From Bradyrhizobium sp. KBS0727 (GTDB lineage: Bacteria > Pseudomonadota > Alphaproteobacteria > Rhizobiales > Xanthobacteraceae), in the NCBI RefSeq assembly GCF_005937885.2, contig NZ_CP042176.1, positions 6,567,501 to 6,631,500 on the forward strand: a stretch of 64,000 bases of DNA, written 5' to 3'. This document shows positions 60,220 to 64,000 of the stretch, piece after piece. The translations under genes were made by a program, and so were the position numbers. Positions within the stretch are counted from its first letter, which is position 1. Each line of letters opens with the position of its first letter. The notes beneath the pieces are model-generated. The model ran no database searches. It was not told the DNA's origin and saw only the letters and a program-made list of their open reading frames with translations.

Positions 60220-61617
60220 TCAGCCCAATTTTCGCTCTTTTTCCAGCCGCCTCAGCCAGGCTTTCGCCTGCGCCGTCACGTTCTTCGGCGCAGTGCCGCC
60301 ATAGCTGGTGCGGCTTTTGACCGAAGCTTCCACCGACAGCACGCGCAGGGCTTCCGCGGTAATCTTGGGCTCGACCTCCTGCATCGCCTTCAGCGGCAGC
60401 TCGTGCAGGGCCACGCCCTGCTTTGACGCCAGGCCGACGATACGCCCGGTGACGTGGTGGGCGTCGCGGAACGGCATCTTCAGCGTCCGCACCAGCCAGT
60501 CGGCCAGGTCGGTGGCGGTGGCATAGCCCTCGCCGGCGGCCGCCTTCATCCGCGCCTCGTCGGGCACGAGATCGATCACCATGCCGGTCATCGCCCGGAT
60601 CGCCAGCGACAGCGCGGAAAACGCTTCCATCGCGCCCTGCTTGTCCTCCTGCATGTCCTTTTGATAGGCGAGCGGCAGCCCCTTCATCACGATCAGGAGC
60701 CCGGTCAGCGCGCCGATCACCCGGCCGGTCTTGGCGCGCACCAGTTCGGCGGCGTCGGGGTTGCGCTTTTGCGGCATGATCGAGGAGCCGGTGGTGAACT
60801 TGTCGGAGAGCCGCACCAATCCGACCAGCGGCGAGGTCCAGATCACGATCTCCTCGGCGAAGCGCGACATGTGCACGGCCGCGATCGACGCCGCCGACAG
60901 CGTTTCGAGCACGAAGTCGCGGTCCGACACCGCATCCAGCGAATTGGCCATCGGCCGGTCGAAGCCGAGTGCTTTCGCCGTCGCGGCGCGGTCGATCGGA
61001 AACGAGGTTCCGGCCAGCGCCGCAGCCCCGAGCGGCGATTCGTTCAGGCGCTTGCGCGCGTCGGCAAAACGGCCGCGGTCGCGCGCGGCCATCTCGACAT
61101 AGGCCAAGAGATGATGGCCGAAGGTGACGGGTTGCGCGGTCTGCAGATGGGTGAAGCCCGGCATGACAGTGCCGGCATGTTCCAGCGCCTTCTCAACCAG
61201 CGCATGCTGGAACGCCGCCAGTGCCGCGTCTGTTACGTCGATCGTGTCGCGCACGAACAGTCGGAAATCGGTCGCCACCTGATCGTTGCGCGACCGCGCG
61301 GTGTGCAGCCGCCCGGCGGCGGGACCGATCAGGTCGGTCAGCCGGCTCTCGACATTCATGTGAATGTCCTCGAGCGCGCGCTTGAACTCGAACGATCCGT
61401 TGCCGATTTCTGACAAAATCGTGTCTAGACCCTTGCCGATATTTTTCGCATCACTCGCGGTGATAATGCCTTGCGCCGACAGCATCGCGGCATGGGCCTT
61501 GGACGCGGCGATGTCCTGGGCATAGAGGTGTCGATCAACGTCGATCGAGACGTTGATTTCCTCCATGATCGCATCGGGACGCTCGGTGAACCGGCCGCCC
61601 CACATCTTGTTGCTCAT
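60220..61617 (-). CDS. argH: Argininosuccinate lyase
   Basis: Protein of 465 residues that splits argininosuccinate to arginine and fumarate, the last arginine step. It begins MWGGRFTERPDAIMEEINVS (from the fourth residue) and contains HTARSRNDQVATDFRLFVRD, TAQPVTFGHHL with the catalytic His, and the fumarase-superfamily signature GSSIMPQKRNPD. The start is ATG 61617; upstream frame to 61740 is not conserved. It is divergent from tlpA, as in B. japonicum. Confidence 0.95.
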   Translation of the reverse strand: MSNKMWGGRFTERPDAIMEEINVSIDVDRHLYAQDIAASKAHAAMLSAQGIITASDAKNIGKGLDTILSEIGNGSFEFKRALEDIHMNVESRLTDLIGPAAGRLHTARSRNDQVATDFRLFVRDTIDVTDAALAAFQHALVEKALEHAGTVMPGFTHLQTAQPVTFGHHLLAYVEMAARDRGRFADARKRLNESPLGAAALAGTSFPIDRAATAKALGFDRPMANSLDAVSDRDFVLETLSAASIAAVHMSRFAEEIVIWTSPLVGLVRLSDKFTTGSSIMPQKRNPDAAELVRAKTGRVIGALTGLLIVMKGLPLAYQKDMQEDKQGAMEAFSALSLAIRAMTGMVIDLVPDEARMKAAAGEGYATATDLADWLVRTLKMPFRDAHHVTGRIVGLASKQGVALHELPLKAMQEVEPKITAEALRVLSVEASVKSRTSYGGTAPKNVTAQAKAWLRRLEKERKLG

Positions 61618-61743
61618 GACTTCCCGTGCCCTGTCGTCTAAAGCCCTGTTAATCGAAGGCGCGCCATTTATCGTCGAAACCCGCGAAACGCCGTGCCGGT
61701 CTGCTTCGTAATATGGGCACTGCATAGCCATATCTGACACAGG

Positions 61744-62433
61744 ATGACAAACGATATGCCCGATATGCCCACCCCCCGCCCGGCCGTCACGCGCCGGATC
61801 CCGCTCGCCATTGGCGCGGTCGCGGTCGGCGCGCTGATCGGTTTTGCCGCGGTCTACGGCCTCGGTGCCTTCAAACGCGGTCCAGCCGGCGATACCGCCT
61901 GCAACGGGGCGGTCGCGCTGGCCAAGAAGATCGCGCCGTTGGCACAGGGCGAAGTGGCCGCGCTGACCATGGCGACGACCCCGCTGCGGCTCCCCGACCT
62001 CGCCTTCGAGGATGCCGACGGCAAACCCAAAAAGCTCTCCGACTGGCGCGGCAAGACCGTGCTGGTGAACCTGTGGGCGACCTGGTGCGTGCCCTGTCGC
62101 AAGGAAATGCCTGCGCTGGACAGCCTGCAGACCAAGCTGGGGGGCAAGGATTTCGAGGTGGTCGCCATCAACATCGACACCCGCGACGCCGAAAAGCCGA
62201 AAAACTTCCTGAAAGACGGCAATTTGACCCGGCTCGCCTATTTCAGTGACCAGAAAGCCAAGGTTTTTCAGGATCTTAAGAACATAGGCAAGGCGCTGGG
62301 GATGCCGACCTCGGTGCTGGTCGACGGCCAGGGCTGCGAGATCGCCAATATTGCCGGACCGGCCGAATGGGCCAGCGACGACGCCATCAAGCTGATCAAG
62401 GCCGCGGTGCAGCCGGTGGCCGCGGGATTTTAG
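61744..62433 (+). CDS. tlpA: Thiol:disulfide interchange protein TlpA
   Basis: Membrane-anchored periplasmic thioredoxin of 229 residues. TM segment at about 19-40, reducing active site WCVPC (Cys115, Cys118) in LVNLWATWCVPCRKEMPAL, and an extra cysteine pair (Cys53 and the Cys in GQGCEIANIAGPAEW) typical of Bradyrhizobium TlpA. It reduces ScoI and CoxB for copper insertion in cytochrome aa3 oxidase. Several ATGs (61744, 61756, 61765) could serve; AGG adjoins the first, so 61756 is a fair alternative. Confidence 0.93.
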   Translation: MTNDMPDMPTPRPAVTRRIPLAIGAVAVGALIGFAAVYGLGAFKRGPAGDTACNGAVALAKKIAPLAQGEVAALTMATTPLRLPDLAFEDADGKPKKLSDWRGKTVLVNLWATWCVPCRKEMPALDSLQTKLGGKDFEVVAINIDTRDAEKPKNFLKDGNLTRLAYFSDQKAKVFQDLKNIGKALGMPTSVLVDGQGCEIANIAGPAEWASDDAIKLIKAAVQPVAAGF

Positions 62434-62446
62434 GTCATTTTCCGGG

Positions 62447-62490
62447 CTTCATCCTTCGAGACGGCTGCTTCGCAGCCTCCTCAGGATGAG
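62447..62490. repeat. Short palindromic repeat after tlpA
   Basis: TCATCCTTCGAGACGGCTGC faces GCAGCCTCCTCAGGATGA, with inner GGCTGCTTCGCAGCC. A hairpin downstream of tlpA that may stop transcription. Confidence 0.6.
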
Positions 62491-62568
62491 TCCTAAACCC
62501 TCATGGTGTGGAGCGCGTCTTCGCGCGTTTCCGAACCACAAGGACGCTGCGTGGGCAGCTACCGGATT

Positions 62569-62766
62569 TCAAGCCGTAATATTGAGGTTGCCGCCGATTC
62601 CGGCGCCGAGATTGGCGGTGGAAGGCGAGGCCTGCCCGCCCAACAGGGTCAGGACCGCGGACTTTTCAGCATCGGAATTCGATTTCATGATCGTGGCCGC
62701 GACCTGCATCTGGGTATTCCCCGCCTGAGCAGAAAGAAGACCCGAAACCATGCTCATCATGTCCAT
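62569..62766 (-). CDS. YjfB-family putative motility protein
   Basis: Predicted 65-residue protein, ATG 62766. The N-terminal half (MDMMSMVSGLLSAQAGNTQM, then QVAATIMKSNSDAEKSAV) matches the YjfB-type helix hairpin, annotated as a putative motility protein; the rest is Gly/Asn-rich. No flagellar gene is nearby. Weak ribosome-binding site. Confidence 0.65.
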   Translation of the reverse strand: MDMMSMVSGLLSAQAGNTQMQVAATIMKSNSDAEKSAVLTLLGGQASPSTANLGAGIGGNLNITA

Positions 62767-62834
62767 ACGCGGTGCCCCCAAACGCGGGCGAGGCTAGCGG
62801 GCGAAGGTTAACGCTTGGTGGCCGGAGGATTCCC

Positions 62835-63050
62835 TCAACCGGCTTCATTGCTCTCGTAACGGAGCAAATCGGCCGGCTGACATTTCAGATATTCACATAT
62901 CTTCTCCAGCGTATCGAACCGGACGCCCTTCACTTTTCCCTGCTTGAGCAGCGAGAGATTGGCCTCGGTGATCCCAATATGCTCCGCGAGATCCTTGGAT
63001 TTCACGTTGCGCTCGGCCAGCATCACGTTCAGCCGGACCCGGATCGGCAT
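62835..63050 (-). CDS. XRE-family (YozG-like) transcriptional regulator
   Basis: Protein of 71 residues made of one helix-turn-helix domain: MPIRVRLNVMLAERNVKSKD, EHIGITEANLSLLKQGKVKG and FDTLEKICEYLKCQPADLLR, a Cro/C1-type fold. GAGG precedes the ATG. It starts 8 bp after the DUF2975 gene's stop, forming the known DUF2975-XRE pair in which the regulator probably controls the operon through the palindrome at 63666-63686. Confidence 0.88.
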   Translation of the reverse strand: MPIRVRLNVMLAERNVKSKDLAEHIGITEANLSLLKQGKVKGVRFDTLEKICEYLKCQPADLLRYESNEAG

Positions 63051-63058
63051 GTGGCACC

Positions 63059-63637
63059 TCAGACGAACTGGGCATTTTCGGCGGCGATGGCATGCGCCTC
63101 CGCCATGACCCACGCGATCACCGCGACCAGGCCCGCGAACAGCAACGCCAGCAGCGAGTCGGACCCGAGATTGATCACGAGGGCCTTTCCGGTCGCGTAG
63201 GTCTGCCAGCTCAGCAGGATCGACAACGCGGCGCCGGCAAAGGGCTTCAGCAAGGTCGAAGCAAACACCGCGATCGCAAGGTCGCGCAGCCGATCGACGT
63301 TTTCAGCGGTAAAGAAGCGGCTGTTGGCGAACTCTTCAAAACACCGGCGTGCCCGCAGCAGACCCCAGATCAGGCAAGCGAGCGACAACGCCGATATCGC
63401 CATGCTCGCCAACCGCACGGGCCAGCCGATCGGACGGATCGCGATGCCGGGCAACCGCGCGTCGAGCAGGATGGTTTCATCGACGCTGACGATCCAATAG
63501 GCGGCCAGTCCGGCCGTCAGAACAATCGAAAGCCCCACACATGCGTATGCGAGCACGCGGCTAACGCTCCGAATCCGCCTGACGCGATCGAGCCGCGACA
63601 CCGGATGGGAAAGATCGGACGAGCTGGATGAGATCAT
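63059..63637 (-). CDS. DUF2975-domain membrane protein
   Basis: Protein of 192 residues with four predicted membrane segments (VLAYACVGLSIVLTAGLAAY; LASMAISALSLACLIWGLL; ASTLLKPFAGAALSILLSW; SLLALLFAGLVAVIAWVMAE) and the internal motif FEEFANSRFFTAENVDRLRD typical of DUF2975. Such proteins are usually encoded with a small XRE regulator. The function is unknown. The start is ATG 63637. Confidence 0.88.
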   Translation of the reverse strand: MISSSSSDLSHPVSRLDRVRRIRSVSRVLAYACVGLSIVLTAGLAAYWIVSVDETILLDARLPGIAIRPIGWPVRLASMAISALSLACLIWGLLRARRCFEEFANSRFFTAENVDRLRDLAIAVFASTLLKPFAGAALSILLSWQTYATGKALVINLGSDSLLALLFAGLVAVIAWVMAEAHAIAAENAQFV

Positions 63638-63665
63638 CGAGTCAGACTCCGCAAAGCGATTGACG

Positions 63666-63686
63666 TATTATCGTTTTACGATAATA
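63666..63686. promoter_or_regulatory. Perfect 9-3-9 palindrome (operator candidate)
   Basis: TATTATCGT-TTT-ACGATAATA lies 28 bp upstream of the DUF2975 start and 40 bp upstream of the exported-protein start, in the divergent gap. It is markedly A/T-rich and probably the XRE regulator's binding site, overlapping the promoters. Confidence 0.72.
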
Positions 63687-63726
63687 AATATCTGTATATC
63701 AACATTCTCCCAAACGGAGCCGTCCA

Positions 63727-64000
63727 ATGCCGCATCGTCGTTTACAACGCCCCGGCTCGGTCTTCGCGGGCATCCTCGTTGTGCCGATGATCGGAACAAC
63801 GATGGTTGGCGCCGAACCCTCTACGTCCCGCGGGCAAATCTCGGTCGCGCAGGTTAGGGCAATGCTGGATCAGGCCGCGACCAACCCGACGGCACGCCAA
63901 ACCTTGACCGCCTATCTCGCGGGGGCCGGAGAGACCGCGGGATGGCTACTCGATGTCGCCGCCGACCAGGGTTTTTCGCAGCACGGCTGCGCGCGTCGCC
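63727..64000 (+). CDS. Exported hypothetical protein, 3' end outside window
   Basis: N-terminal 91 residues of a protein starting at ATG 63727, with GGAG 7 nt upstream. A likely signal peptide (RPGSVFAGILVVPMIGTTMV-GAEP) precedes a helical region (ISVAQVRAMLDQAATNPTAR, LTAYLAGAGETAGWLLDVAA). It contains a Cys near position 88. I do not recognise the family. It is divergent from the DUF2975/XRE pair. Confidence 0.7.
   Translation, partial: MPHRRLQRPGSVFAGILVVPMIGTTMVGAEPSTSRGQISVAQVRAMLDQAATNPTARQTLTAYLAGAGETAGWLLDVAADQGFSQHGCARR

Noticed and set aside
1..64000. tRNA, rRNA, CRISPR, insertion sequence, prophage or integrase genes
   Set aside because: Gaps were read on both strands; repeats are hairpin-type elements without transposase, there is no regular spacer array, and no cloverleaf was recognised. 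A tRNA scan would settle this.

Overview
The window is a stretch of chromosome from an alphaproteobacterium, almost certainly Bradyrhizobium or a close relative in the Nitrobacteraceae. The evidence is high-GC codon use with long spurious antisense frames, a TlpA protein that fits the B. japonicum TlpA pattern (argH divergent from tlpA), a perfect Irr-type iron control element in front of a membrane-bound ferritin gene (mbfA), a CpdR response regulator, DUF1127 and DUF2125 proteins, and many dispersed palindromic intergenic repeats. I see no tRNA, rRNA, insertion sequence, integrase, phage gene or CRISPR array.

Layout. 1-2.4 kb: a partial TRAP solute-binding protein divergent from pobA (4-hydroxybenzoate 3-monooxygenase), then a thioesterase. 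2.4-8.5 kb: small regulator/target modules: LysR with a carboxymuconolactone-decarboxylase-like protein and an FMN-binding oxidase-like protein; TetR with a divergent glutathione transferase and two matching operators; a WYL-domain regulator with a GST-like protein and two copies of a 22-bp palindrome. 8.5-15.8 kb: hypothetical proteins, an orphan membrane-anchored TAXI-type binding protein, a stand-alone domain of indolepyruvate oxidoreductase beta subunits, a membrane cyclic-nucleotide-binding protein and a divergent MloK1-like cyclic-nucleotide-gated potassium channel, an enoyl-CoA hydratase-like protein and a small His/Gly-rich exported protein. 15.8-29.1 kb: a large CoA-dependent catabolic cluster (nitroreductase, three acyl-CoA dehydrogenases of which two are tandem duplicates, feruloyl-CoA synthase, enoyl-CoA hydratase, short-chain dehydrogenase, TetR, thiolase, acyl-CoA synthetase, epoxide hydrolase). 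This supplies every step of a beta-oxidation round.

29.2-39.9 kb: mbfA with its Irr box, an ABC-type binding protein, an amidase, an NTF2-like protein, a zinc alcohol dehydrogenase, an AidB-like acyl-CoA dehydrogenase, a GST, an SDR lacking the catalytic Tyr, an enoyl-CoA hydratase and a GNAT acetyltransferase. 40-46.4 kb: a tricarballylate utilisation locus (tcuR, tcuC, tcuA, tcuB) with an exported alpha/beta hydrolase inserted between tcuA and tcuB; this is the most interesting unit in the window. 46.4-62.4 kb: mostly housekeeping: DUF2125 protein, ChaC-like cyclotransferase, YdcF-like protein, ftsX, ftsE, zinc-ribbon protein, cpdR, a TIGR02302 membrane protein, lysA, a small lipoprotein, argH and tlpA. 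A carboxymuconolactone decarboxylase, a beta-hydroxyacid dehydrogenase and an amidase sit inside this block and are bordered by repeats. 62.5-64 kb: a YjfB-like small protein, an XRE regulator with a DUF2975 membrane protein preceded by a perfect 9-3-9 palindrome, and the start of an exported protein cut by the window end.

How it fits together. The theme is catabolism of plant-derived acids: hydroxycinnamate- or fatty-acid-like side chains through CoA thioesters, 4-hydroxybenzoate through PobA, and tricarballylate through Tcu. Each unit carries its own local regulator. Substrates are inferred from families and context. All positions and motifs were read by eye; no search was run.
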